43,855 nt of DNA from Acetobacteraceae bacterium AT-5844 (GTDB lineage Bacteria > Pseudomonadota > Alphaproteobacteria > Acetobacterales > Acetobacteraceae): contig JH600052.1 in assembly GCA_000245075.1 (NCBI GenBank), forward strand, positions 1-43,855, in the 5' to 3' direction. The position numbers and the translations under genes were made by a program. Positions 18,496 through 25,965 of the stretch are shown in pieces. The notes below the pieces were generated by a model that worked only from the letters and a program-made list of their open reading frames with translations, was not told the DNA's origin and made no database searches. Numbering within the stretch: position 1 is the first letter of the stretch; every line of letters begins with the position of its first letter.

Positions 18496-18869
18496 GGGGC
18501 AGATACCGATTCGCCGGCCGATTCGCCCTCGGCGACATGGTCCACCATGTCCGACAACATGGAACGGATATGCTCGTCCGTAACGGCATAGAGCACCTGC
18601 CGCCCCCGCCTCTCCGCCTGCAACAGCCGCGCGGCGCGCAGCAGGCGCAGGTGGTGGGACGCCAGGCTGGCGGAGATCCCGATGCGCTCCGCCATCTCCC
18701 CCACGGGGGAAGGCTCGTCCAGGCAGGCGAGGATGATTCGCAGCCGTGTCGGGTCGCTCATCAGCCAGAACATGCCGGCCAGCTCGACAACCTCGTCGTC
18801 ATTGATGCGGGCAGGCACCCGGCGCGGCGTGGAGGGCGCCCCGGAGCCTGGCCTGCGGGCGGATGGCAT
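18486..18869 (-). CDS. ArsR family winged-helix transcriptional regulator
   Basis: A 127-residue regulator with the ArsR wHTH (about residues 28-105): LMSDPTRLRIILACLDEPSPVGEMA, the recognition helix ASLASHHLRLLRAARLLQ, and the wing RRGRQVLYAV. It lacks the CVC metal motif of ArsR/SmtB, so a metal signal is not evident; some relatives sense redox state or other ligands. It starts 17 bp after the methyltransferase stop on the same strand, so both are likely one transcript. A terminator overlaps its stop, which isolates it from ctaC. Confidence 0.92.
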   Translation of the reverse strand: MPSARRPGSGAPSTPRRVPARINDDEVVELAGMFWLMSDPTRLRIILACLDEPSPVGEMAERIGISASLASHHLRLLRAARLLQAERRGRQVLYAVTDEHIRSMLSDMVDHVAEGESAGESVSAPPA

Positions 18870-18886
18870 GCTCCGCCCTCCCCGCC

Positions 18887-19612
18887 TCAGGCGGCCGCGG
18901 CAGCGGCGGTCGCCGGAGCGTCCAGGTTACGGACCTGCACCAGCGTGAACAGCCCGGCAGGCTGGCAGGGCTGCACGGAATCAAGCTGCACGGTCTTGGG
19001 GTCCAGCAGGTCCCGCAACTCGAAATCCGGGTGCCAGCCGAGAATGCGGGAGAGCGGCGCCATGGCGCGCTCGATCCACCAGCGCGGCCCGGCCTCGGCG
19101 GCGAAATGGTTGACGAAAAGCAGGTAGCCGCCCGGCCGCACCACGCGGCGCATCTCGGCGAACAGCTTCTTCGCGTCCGGCACCACGCTGGCGGTGAACA
19201 TGGCCACGGCGATGTCGAAGGAATCGTCGCGGAAGGCCATCGACTCGGCGTCCATCTCGAGAAGCCCGTCCACATGCGGCAGCTTCTCGTTCTGCACCCG
19301 CTCCTGCGCCTTCATCAGCATTTCGCGGGAGAGGTCGATGCCCGTCACCCGCTTGTCGGTGCGGTAGCGCGGCAGGGCGAGGCCGGTGCCGACCCCTACC
19401 TCCAGCACCCGGTCTCCCGGCAGGCTGTTGACGGCGGCCACGGCCCGGCGGCGGCCGAAGGCGGAGACGCCGCCGAACACCGCGTCGTACATCCCGGCCC
19501 AGCGACGATACGCGTCGCGTACCGAATCGGCGTCGAGCGCGGCGCGCGGGTGGTCCCGCAGGGCGCCGTCCGCCGAAGAATGATTCCGGGTTGCCTCGAT
19601 GATGCTGGCCAT
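18887..19612 (-). CDS. Class I SAM-dependent methyltransferase, PmtA/UbiE-like
   Basis: A 241-residue Rossmann-fold methyltransferase. Motif I is VLEVGVGTGLALP (about residues 70-82); the acidic motif II is TGIDLSREML. Later come DMDAESMAFRDDSFD-type residues and motif VRPGGYLLFVNHF. The early AYRRWAGMYDAVFGG phrase resembles bacterial phosphatidylethanolamine N-methyltransferases (PmtA of the Rhodobacter type) and UbiE. I choose ATG 19612 (MASIIEATRNHSS). A PmtA role in making phosphatidylcholine is plausible but not proved. The ArsR gene follows after 17 bp. Confidence 0.82.
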   Translation of the reverse strand: MASIIEATRNHSSADGALRDHPRAALDADSVRDAYRRWAGMYDAVFGGVSAFGRRRAVAAVNSLPGDRVLEVGVGTGLALPRYRTDKRVTGIDLSREMLMKAQERVQNEKLPHVDGLLEMDAESMAFRDDSFDIAVAMFTASVVPDAKKLFAEMRRVVRPGGYLLFVNHFAAEAGPRWWIERAMAPLSRILGWHPDFELRDLLDPKTVQLDSVQPCQPAGLFTLVQVRNLDAPATAAAAAA

Positions 19613-19716
19613 ATCCTGTCCTCGCGCCGGGCTTCCGCTAGCGCCTGTGGCCGGTGGGCGCAAGCATGACTGTCGTTTCTTCGACTTACCCGGACCGGCT
19701 GATGGAGCGGCTGCGC

Positions 19717-20616
19717 TCATGGCGATGCCTCTTGCCTGGGACGTTGCGGCCAAGCCACGAGGACGCCGCCCAGGGCGATGATAGCCGCACCAATCAGGGT
19801 GAAGCGATCCGGCATATGCCCAAAGACAAGCGCCGAGGCGAGAGTTGCCCAGATGAGCTGCGTGTAGGCGATTGGCGCGAGAAGGCTGGCCTGCACCCGG
19901 CTGAAGGCCAGCACCAGGAGGCCATGGCCGGAAGCGCCCAGAAAACCGAGAGCGATCAGGCCGAACCAGACCCAGCCCGCCGGCAGGGGCCCGGAAGTGC
20001 CGGGCCATTGCCAGATGAAAGGCTGGACCAGGGCGAGCATCAGCGCACCCGCCACGCCCGTGTAAAGAATTGTTGTACGGGGATCGTCGATGGCCGCCAG
20101 CTTGCGGGTGAGGATCTGGTAGAGGGCGTAGAACACTGCATTCGCCAGCGGCAGCAGAATGCTCCAATGCGGCAGCGGCCCGCCGGTCAGAAAGGGCGGG
20201 CGCAGCGCGACCAGCACGCCGACAAGCCCGATGGTCACCCCCGCCCAGCGCCGCGGGCCCACCTTTTCGCCCAGCAACACGGCCGCCAGCGCGACCGTCA
20301 GCATCGGGGACGCGAAGCCCACGGCGGTGGCATCCGCCAGCGGCAGGTAGACCAGCCCGCTGATGAAGAACAGGCTGGACACCACCAGGCACAACGACCG
20401 CACCATCTGCATGCCCAGCGCCTTGGTGCGCCAGGGTATGCTGCCCGTCAGCAGCCGGATGGCCAGTGCGACGAACAGCACATGGAAGACGAAGCGCACG
20501 AAGGCGAGCTGCGCCACCGGGTAATTCGCCGCCAGGAGCTTCCCCGTCGTGTCCATGGTCACGAAGAACAGCAGGGCTGCGAGATTGAGGGCGATGCCGG
20601 TGACGGTGGCGGACAT
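19717..20616 (-). CDS. DMT superfamily (EamA) transporter
   Basis: A 299-residue protein with ten predicted membrane helices in two EamA repeats. The second-half signature is GLIALGFLGASGHGLLVLAFSRVQASLLAPIAY, and the first half ends with the FVTMDTTGKLLAANYPVAQLAFVRF type motif. Members export metabolites or amino acids; the substrate cannot be read. The start is uncertain: ATG 20616 (MSATVTGIALN) fits the family length, while a GTG at 20673 would add 19 residues. No good ribosome-binding site is seen for either. It precedes the methyltransferase gene by 104 bp on the same strand. Confidence 0.9.
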   Translation of the reverse strand: MSATVTGIALNLAALLFFVTMDTTGKLLAANYPVAQLAFVRFVFHVLFVALAIRLLTGSIPWRTKALGMQMVRSLCLVVSSLFFISGLVYLPLADATAVGFASPMLTVALAAVLLGEKVGPRRWAGVTIGLVGVLVALRPPFLTGGPLPHWSILLPLANAVFYALYQILTRKLAAIDDPRTTILYTGVAGALMLALVQPFIWQWPGTSGPLPAGWVWFGLIALGFLGASGHGLLVLAFSRVQASLLAPIAYTQLIWATLASALVFGHMPDRFTLIGAAIIALGGVLVAWPQRPRQEASP

Positions 20617-20788
20617 GTCACGGACATCATGCACCGCTGCGACGGCCACGCCAGAGCCGAGGGCGGCTATCACGTGGGATTTTTGCGCGGCGCCGCTGTT
20701 AAATTCGCAGGGGCAGGGAGAAGCACGCTTCCTAAACCGCCACGTTCAGAACGCACCCTGGCATACGAGGTGCCGTGGCGAAGGCGGG

Positions 20789-20828
20789 TTGGCGGAGCCT
20801 TCCCCGGCAACCGGGAACGCTCCGCCAA
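20789..20828 (-). terminator. Nested hairpin downstream of the SIMPL gene
   Basis: TTGGCGGAG (20789-20797) pairs perfectly with CTCCGCCAA (20820-20828), and CCCGG pairs with CCGGG inside. It lies 17 bp after the stop of the SIMPL-domain gene. No U tract follows, so termination is only suggested. Confidence 0.45.
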
Positions 20829-20845
20829 GGTTCAGCCGGTGGCCT

Positions 20846-21580
20846 TCAGCGCTTCGGCCGCAGCACCACTTCGGCCACTGCCGTGGAGGTGACGCTCACA
20901 TCCTCCGGGGCGCTGGCGGGCGGGGTCGCGCCACCGGCCACGGCCGCGCGCATCATGGCCACGCGCGGCATGGGCACCTCCGGCGCGTCCAGCCGCAGGC
21001 TGCGGATGCCGGCGACCTCCATGCCCAGCTGCTCCGCCACCGCGGTGGCGCGCTGGCGCAGGGCGTCGATGGCCAGGCGGCCGGCCTCCTGCCGCGCCTG
21101 CTGCTCCCCATTGCGGGAGAGGCTCCAGTCCATCCCGTCCAGCGCCAGGCCCTGGCCCTGCAACGCGCCGGTCAGCTCCAGCAGCTGCGCGGCGCCGGTG
21201 CCCTGCAACGTCATGCGCTGGCTGGCCGTCCACTGGTTGGATTCATTATCCCGGTTGGTCCAGTAGCCGCCGGTATTCGCCTGCACACCTTGGACCTCAC
21301 GGGCACGGGCAAGCGCGGCCTGCATGGCACGGTTCACCTGTTCCTGCACGGCGGCGGCATCCGCGCCGCGCGCTTCCGCCTTCAGGGTCACGCGCACCTC
21401 TTCCGGCGCGCGCTTCACCTCGGCTGTCTCGGACAGGGTGAGAACCGTCTCCAGCGCGGACTGCGCGACGGCCGGCCGTCTCTCCTGCGCCAGCGCGCCA
21501 TGCAGCGGCGGCGTTGCCAGCACGCCACACAACACCGCGAGCGGCAACAAGGCAGGACGGGCGAAACGGGGCGGTGTCAT
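20846..21580 (-). CDS. SIMPL-domain (DUF541) periplasmic protein
   Basis: A 244-residue protein with a signal peptide (PALLPLAVLCGVLATPPLHGALA) and a DUF541/SIMPL domain covering most of the rest: LSETAEVKRAPEEVRVTL at the front, the QALARAREVQGV helix, YWTNRDNESNQWTASQRM in the middle and VSVTSTAVAEVVLRPKR at the end. Family members are periplasmic or outer-membrane-associated and linked to oxidative stress, but have no defined activity. It is divergent from the LysR gene across 166 bp, so it is a candidate target of that regulator. Confidence 0.9.
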   Translation of the reverse strand: MTPPRFARPALLPLAVLCGVLATPPLHGALAQERRPAVAQSALETVLTLSETAEVKRAPEEVRVTLKAEARGADAAAVQEQVNRAMQAALARAREVQGVQANTGGYWTNRDNESNQWTASQRMTLQGTGAAQLLELTGALQGQGLALDGMDWSLSRNGEQQARQEAGRLAIDALRQRATAVAEQLGMEVAGIRSLRLDAPEVPMPRVAMMRAAVAGGATPPASAPEDVSVTSTAVAEVVLRPKR

Positions 21581-21607
21581 GCGACTTCCTCAGCATTCTT
21601 CGCGGTT

Positions 21608-21621
21608 TTTGCCCAGGCAAA
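21608..21621. promoter_or_regulatory. Palindrome between the SIMPL and lysR genes
   Basis: TTTGCC-CA-GGCAAA is a perfect 14-bp inverted repeat in the divergent spacer, 27 bp from the SIMPL start. It resembles a LysR-type box (T-N12-A) and is a candidate site for the adjacent regulator. Confidence 0.4.
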
Positions 21622-21746
21622 GGCGGCCCGAACAAGGCAGATGTGTGCACCCGAAGGCCACGAGGAAAGGGGGCGGGCATGGCGGGGGCTTGGCGCAGAG
21701 GGTTCCCCACCCCACAAACAGGCGCGAAACCCCTGATGACATCTTC

Positions 21747-22670
21747 ATGAGCCACGCTGATCGCCTCCCCGACCTCAACCTGCTGCGCCTTTTCGTTGCA
21801 CTTATGGAAGAACGCCACGTCACCCGCGCGGGTGAGCGGCTCTTCCTGTCCCAGCCCGCTGCCTCGGGCGGGCTGAAGCGGCTGCGGGAACAGTTCCACG
21901 ACGTCCTGCTGGTGCGGGAGGGGCAGGAGCTTCGCCCGACGCCCCGCGCCGAGGAACTCTACGCCACCCTCGCCCCCCTGCTGGGGCAGATGATGGACGC
22001 CATCGCCGTTTCCACGCCCTTCGACCCAGCTACCGATCACCGCACCTTCGTACTAGGGTGCAGCGACGCCATCGCCTTCGCGGTGCTGCCGCCGCTGCTG
22101 GAACGCTTCCGGCAATCGGCGCCGGGCTGCTCGCTCTCCGTGCGCATGGGCGACCAGCACAGCCTGCCCGCCATGCTGGCGGCGGGCGAGATCGATACGG
22201 CGCTGGGCTATCTCGGCAATGAGCTGCCGGCGAATGCGCGTATGAAGGTGCTGCGCCATTCCAGCTGGGTGGTGCTGCGGGACCCGGCCACAGGCCCTGT
22301 CACCACGCTCGACGCTTACTGCGCGCGTCCGCATGCGCTCATCTCGGTGCGCGGCAATCTGGAGGGCAATGTGGACGCGCTGCTGCGCCAGGAAGGGCGG
22401 GAACGACGGGTCGTACTCGGACTCAGCTCTTTCTTCCTCCTGGCTGCCGCACTTCCAGGCACGCAGATGATCGCCACCGTGCCGGACTTCGTCGGGGAGC
22501 GCCTGGCCTCGCGCGCAGGACTGGTGGTGGAGAAGCCACCCGTCACGCCGTCGCTCACGCCGAATGCCCTGGCCTGGAATGCCTCGCGCGACCGGGACCC
22601 GGCGGAGCGCTGGTTCCGGCAGGGTGTGACCGCGGCCATGGAGAATGCCATGACGGTGGCCCGGCTGTAG
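21747..22670 (+). CDS. LysR family transcriptional regulator
   Basis: A 307-residue LTTR. The N-terminal wHTH is LPDLNLLRLFVALMEERHVTRAGERLFLSQPAASGGLKRLRE (residues ~7-50). The substrate-binding domain spans ~90-300, with phrases FVLGCSDAIAFAVLPPLLERF and IDTALGYLGN. I choose ATG 21747 (MSHADRLPDLNLL), since this puts the helix-turn-helix where the family has it; the open frame upstream overlaps the SIMPL gene. It is divergent from SIMPL. The inducer is unknown. Confidence 0.93.
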   Translation: MSHADRLPDLNLLRLFVALMEERHVTRAGERLFLSQPAASGGLKRLREQFHDVLLVREGQELRPTPRAEELYATLAPLLGQMMDAIAVSTPFDPATDHRTFVLGCSDAIAFAVLPPLLERFRQSAPGCSLSVRMGDQHSLPAMLAAGEIDTALGYLGNELPANARMKVLRHSSWVVLRDPATGPVTTLDAYCARPHALISVRGNLEGNVDALLRQEGRERRVVLGLSSFFLLAAALPGTQMIATVPDFVGERLASRAGLVVEKPPVTPSLTPNALAWNASRDRDPAERWFRQGVTAAMENAMTVARL

Positions 22671-22722
22671 GAAAAGAGGACAATTCCGCGCCCGATCTTT
22701 CCGCCGCGACGGTTTCGCATCC

Positions 22723-22739
22723 CTTAACCTTCGGTTAAG
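22723..22739 (+). promoter_or_regulatory. CtrA-like site / hairpin before the SCO gene
   Basis: CTTAACCTTCGGTTAAG is a perfect inverted repeat (7-bp arms, 3-nt loop). It also matches TTAA-N7-TTAA, the known core of alphaproteobacterial CtrA boxes. It ends 8 nt before the SCO start codon, in the place where a ribosome-binding site would be, and no Shine-Dalgarno sequence is visible. Confidence 0.5.
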
Positions 22740-22747
22740 CATGCGGC

Positions 22748-23428
22748 ATGCAGCGCGTGATCCGAATCCTGGCTCTTGTCCTGATCCTGGGCCTTGGCGC
22801 CCTTTGGGCCACCGCGTGGTTCGGACGCGAGCCAGGCGAGAGCGCCGGCAATGCCTTCATGCGTCAGTTCGCGGCGCTGACGGGGCGGGAACAGCTTCCC
22901 GCCGGCCCGCAGGTCGGCATTCAGCTGCCCGCTGGCGTCACGCTGGGCGGTCCCTTCGAGATGCGGAACCAGGATGGCCGCGCGGTGACGCAGGCCGATT
23001 TCCAGGGCCAGCTTCTGGTCGGCTATTTCGGCTTCACCTTCTGCCCCGATGTCTGCCCGACGGAGCTGGGCAGCATCGCTGCCGCCATGGACATGCTGGC
23101 GCAGGACCAGGCAGCCAAGGTGACCCCGGTCTTCGTTACCGTGGACCCGGAGCGCGACACGCCGGAGCAGATGAAGAACTATGTCGGCAATTTCCATCCG
23201 CGCATGGTGGGCCTGACCGGCACGCCGGAGCAGACGGCGGACATGGCCCGGCGTTTCCGCGTGTATTACGCCAAGGTCGAGCGGCCGGATATGAGCGAGT
23301 ACCTGATGGACCACTCCTCCTTCATCTATCTGATCGGTGATGGCGGCCGGGTGCGCGCGCTCTTGCGGCCGCAAAGCTCGCCGGAAGACATTGCGGCTGC
23401 TATCCGCGCATTGTTACCGCAGGCGTGA
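22748..23428 (+). CDS. SCO1/SenC family copper chaperone
   Basis: A 226-residue membrane-anchored thioredoxin-like protein that would bring copper to the CuA site of CtaC. The N-terminal helix (residues ~5-24) anchors it. The copper ligands are C99 and C103 in FCPDVCPTELG, and the conserved His in MDHSSFIYLIG near residue 188. VFVTVDPERDTPEQM is the typical SCO loop. It is 4.5 kb from ctaC but on the opposite strand, so it is a partner by function and not by operon. The start has no clear ribosome-binding site. Confidence 0.94.
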   Translation: MQRVIRILALVLILGLGALWATAWFGREPGESAGNAFMRQFAALTGREQLPAGPQVGIQLPAGVTLGGPFEMRNQDGRAVTQADFQGQLLVGYFGFTFCPDVCPTELGSIAAAMDMLAQDQAAKVTPVFVTVDPERDTPEQMKNYVGNFHPRMVGLTGTPEQTADMARRFRVYYAKVERPDMSEYLMDHSSFIYLIGDGGRVRALLRPQSSPEDIAAAIRALLPQA

Positions 23429-23522
23429 CGGCGGGCCGATTCTCTCCATTGATCGGCGGCAGGGGCCGCGGGACACCATACGGCGCCGGAGTGTTGCCGG
23501 CCGCAAGGAGCGACGAACGACG

Positions 23523-23813
23523 ATGAGCCAGGATGAGTTCGAGGATCTGGCAGGCCGCCCCACGCCCCGCTCCGCTGCCACGGCCCCCTCTCCCCGCTAT
23601 ACACGACGGCTGTCGGACAAGATTCTCATCGCGTTCCATCAGGCTTGCGACCAGGGCGATTACGAGATCGCCGAGGAACTGCTGCGCATCCTGGAACAGA
23701 TCCTGACCCGACGCCCCGTCACCACGGATACCAACCGCCGCAAGAACCTGGAGAGCCTGGTGGCGGCGCATGAGCGGCTGTGGCTGCTGCGGCATCCGGA
23801 CAGCGGCAACTGA
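23523..23813 (+). CDS. Small conserved-looking helical protein of unknown function (96 aa)
   Basis: A 96-residue protein that I cannot name. After a low-complexity start (MSQDEFEDLAGRPTPRSAA) it has a well-formed amphipathic helical part: LSDKILIAFHQACDQGDYEIAEELLRILEQIL, then NLESLVAAHERLWLLRH. That pattern resembles a TPR-like or helical-hairpin fold. I choose ATG 23523 because the preceding sequence (GCAAGGAGCGACGAACGACG) has AAGGAG; the frame stays open to 23337 inside the SCO gene. There are no Cys and no catalytic motif. It is 94 bp after SCO on the same strand. Function unknown. Confidence 0.75.
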   Translation: MSQDEFEDLAGRPTPRSAATAPSPRYTRRLSDKILIAFHQACDQGDYEIAEELLRILEQILTRRPVTTDTNRRKNLESLVAAHERLWLLRHPDSGN

Positions 23814-23981
23814 GCCGCCTGGGCACCGGCGGAAAAGGCGGCCGGGCTCAAGCTTTGAAGCAAGCGTTAATTTGACGTTTTTCTGGCGGATATTCCGCGC
23901 GCACCCCTTCTCCTGCACGCCTTGACGCACGATCTCACCCCGTGATTTCCTGCGCCAACGCCAGAGGAGAGAGGACGCCGC

Positions 23982-24614
23982 ATGACCATCCAACTCGGCC
24001 AGACCGCCCCTGATTTCGAGGCACAAACCTCCCAGGGCCCCATCCGCTTCCACGAATGGGCCGGCAATTCCTGGGTCGTGCTGTTCAGCCACCCGAAGGA
24101 CTTCACCCCTGTCTGCACCACCGAACTTGGCGAGACGGCACGGCTGAAGCCCGAATTCGACAAACGCAACGTCAAGCCCATCGGCCTCTCCGTCGACACG
24201 CTGGAGAACCATGAGGGCTGGAACGCTGACATCGCGGAAACCCAGGGCACAGCCCCGAACTTCCCGGTGATCTCGGATGCGGACAAGAAGGTCTCCTCCC
24301 TCTACGGCATGGTGCATCCCGAGGCCGACCCGGCCCTCACCGTCCGCACCGTCTATGTGATCGACCCGAACAAGAAGGTGCGGATGACGCTGGCCTATCC
24401 GCCTTCGGCCGGCCGCAACTTCGCGGAAATTCTGCGTGTCATCGACAGCCTGCAACTGACCGACAAGCACAAGGTGGCGACGCCGGTGAACTGGCAGCCA
24501 GGCGAGAAGGTCATCATCGTCCCCAGCGTGCCGGACGAGCAGGCCAAGGAACTCTTCCCGCAGGGCTGGAAGGCGGAGAAGCCCTATCTGCGCTGGGTGG
24601 AACTGAAGAACTGA
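23982..24614 (+). CDS. 1-Cys peroxiredoxin (Prx6 type)
   Basis: A 210-residue peroxiredoxin that reduces H2O2 and organic peroxides. The peroxidatic cysteine is C45 in FTPVCTTELG; I see no other Cys in the protein, so it is a true 1-Cys enzyme needing an external reductant. The Prx6 C-terminal extension (PVNWQPGEKVIIVPSV, then PYLRWVEL) is complete. GAGGAGAGAGGA precedes the ATG. The stop shares one base with the cysK start (TGATG), so the two are coupled. That links peroxide defence to cysteine synthesis. Confidence 0.96.
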   Translation: MTIQLGQTAPDFEAQTSQGPIRFHEWAGNSWVVLFSHPKDFTPVCTTELGETARLKPEFDKRNVKPIGLSVDTLENHEGWNADIAETQGTAPNFPVISDADKKVSSLYGMVHPEADPALTVRTVYVIDPNKKVRMTLAYPPSAGRNFAEILRVIDSLQLTDKHKVATPVNWQPGEKVIIVPSVPDEQAKELFPQGWKAEKPYLRWVELKN

Positions 24615-25606
24615 TGGCTATTGCCGATGGTTTTTGGGGGGCGGTGGGCAACACCCCCCTCATCCGCCTGAAGCGCGCCTCAGAGGCGACAGGCTGCGAG
24701 ATCCTCGGCAAGGCCGAGTTCATGAACCCGGGCGGCTCGGTGAAGGACCGTGCCGCCCTCGGCATTTTGCAGGACGCGGTGGATCGCGGCCTGCTGGTGC
24801 CGGGCAAGCCGGGGCTGGTGGTGGAAGGCACGGCCGGCAATACCGGCATCGGCCTCGCCCTCGCCGCGAACGCCCATGGCTGGAAAAGCGTCATCGTCGT
24901 GCCGGAGACGCAGAGCCGCGAGAAGCTGGACTATCTGCGGATGATCGGCGCCGACCTGCGCCTCGTGCCGCCGAAGCCCTATGCGGACCCCGGCAACTAC
25001 GTCCATGTCTCCCGCCGCCTGGCGGAGGAGCTGGGCGGCGTCTGGGCCAACCAGTTCGACAACCTCGCCAATGCGGCGGCGCATGAGCACACCACCGGGC
25101 CGGAGATCTGGGAGCAGACCGGCGGGCGGGTGGATGCCTTCACCTGCGCCTGCGGCACCGGTGGCACGCTCGCCGGCACCGCACGCGCGCTGAAGGCGAA
25201 GAACAAGGACGTTCGCATCGTTCTGGCCGACCCCGCCGGCAGCGGCCTCGCCGCCTGGGTGAAGACCGGAACGGTGAAGGCCTCCGAAGGCAATTCCATC
25301 ACCGAGGGAATCGGGCAGGCCGCCCGCGCCCCCGCCAACCTGCATGGCGCGCCGATCGACGACGCCGTCACCATCCCGGATTCCGAGGCGATGGAGCATG
25401 TCTTCTCGCTGCTGATCGACGAGGGCATCTCCGTCGGCGGCAGCGCGGGGCTGAACGTCGCGGCGGCAGTGCGGGTGGCGAAGACGCTGGGTCCCGGGCA
25501 CACCATCGTCACAGTGCTGGCAGATGGCGGCGCGCGGTACCAGTCCAAGCTCTTCAACCCGGACTTCCTGCGGGAGAAAGGGCTGCCGACGCCGCCCTGG
25601 CTCTAG
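24614..25606 (+). CDS. cysK: Cysteine synthase (O-acetylserine sulfhydrylase)
   Basis: A 330-residue PLP enzyme making cysteine from O-acetylserine and sulfide. The PLP lysine is K44 in NPGGSVKDRAA. The substrate loop TAGNTGIGLA and the phosphate-binding GTGGTLAGTARAL are intact, as is the GGSAGLN block. At 330 residues it is slightly longer than E. coli CysK and resembles CysK2-like/bacterial CBS-like forms without a regulatory domain. No cysE is nearby. It overlaps the peroxiredoxin stop by one base. Copy B of the palindromic element starts 25 bp after its stop. Confidence 0.94.
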   Translation: MAIADGFWGAVGNTPLIRLKRASEATGCEILGKAEFMNPGGSVKDRAALGILQDAVDRGLLVPGKPGLVVEGTAGNTGIGLALAANAHGWKSVIVVPETQSREKLDYLRMIGADLRLVPPKPYADPGNYVHVSRRLAEELGGVWANQFDNLANAAAHEHTTGPEIWEQTGGRVDAFTCACGTGGTLAGTARALKAKNKDVRIVLADPAGSGLAAWVKTGTVKASEGNSITEGIGQAARAPANLHGAPIDDAVTIPDSEAMEHVFSLLIDEGISVGGSAGLNVAAAVRVAKTLGPGHTIVTVLADGGARYQSKLFNPDFLREKGLPTPPWL

Positions 25607-25631
25607 GTGGACCGGTATTCAGAGGAGGAGG

Positions 25632-25883
25632 AAGGCTGGGGAAAGAATTCCCCAGACCCCTTCTTTTTTTCTGCGAGTTTGGCGTGGCGCTTCAGGAGCG
25701 GGAGGGGATGCCCTTGATGATATTTAAAATGGGCGGGCGAGGGCTGAACCCTCAGTCGCCGGAGGTCTAAGACCTCCGGCGCGACCTTGGCTTGGTCTCG
25801 CCAGCCAGCCCTTATCCACAGCCACGCCGGAAAAAACTCGAAGAAAGAAAAGAAGGGGTCTGGGGAATTCTTTCCCCAGCCTT
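25632..25883 (+). repeat. Composite palindromic extragenic element, copy B
   Basis: This occupies most of the 359-bp gap between cysK and the TPP-enzyme gene, both on the plus strand. Left end: hairpin CTGGGGAA/TTCCCCAG (25636-25655), then ACCCC and a run of seven T (25664-25670), a good intrinsic terminator for cysK. Central hairpin CGCCGGAGGTC/GACCTCCGGCG (25757-25781) is perfect over 11 bp. Right end: CTGGGGAA/TTCCCCAG (25860-25879), preceded by GAAGAAAGAAAAGAAGGGGT, which is the left end reversed. The two ends are thus inverted repeats of about 40 bp, with the T tracts pointing inward. It has no coding content. About 80 bp of pyrimidine-rich sequence remains before the next gene. Confidence 0.88.
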
Positions 25884-25965
25884 CTCTCCACCCTCACGCC
25901 CTCCCCCCCTTGGCGCGGAGAAGCTTTCGCTCCACCCTCCCTCTGGATATGAGGAGGAGCGCCGT

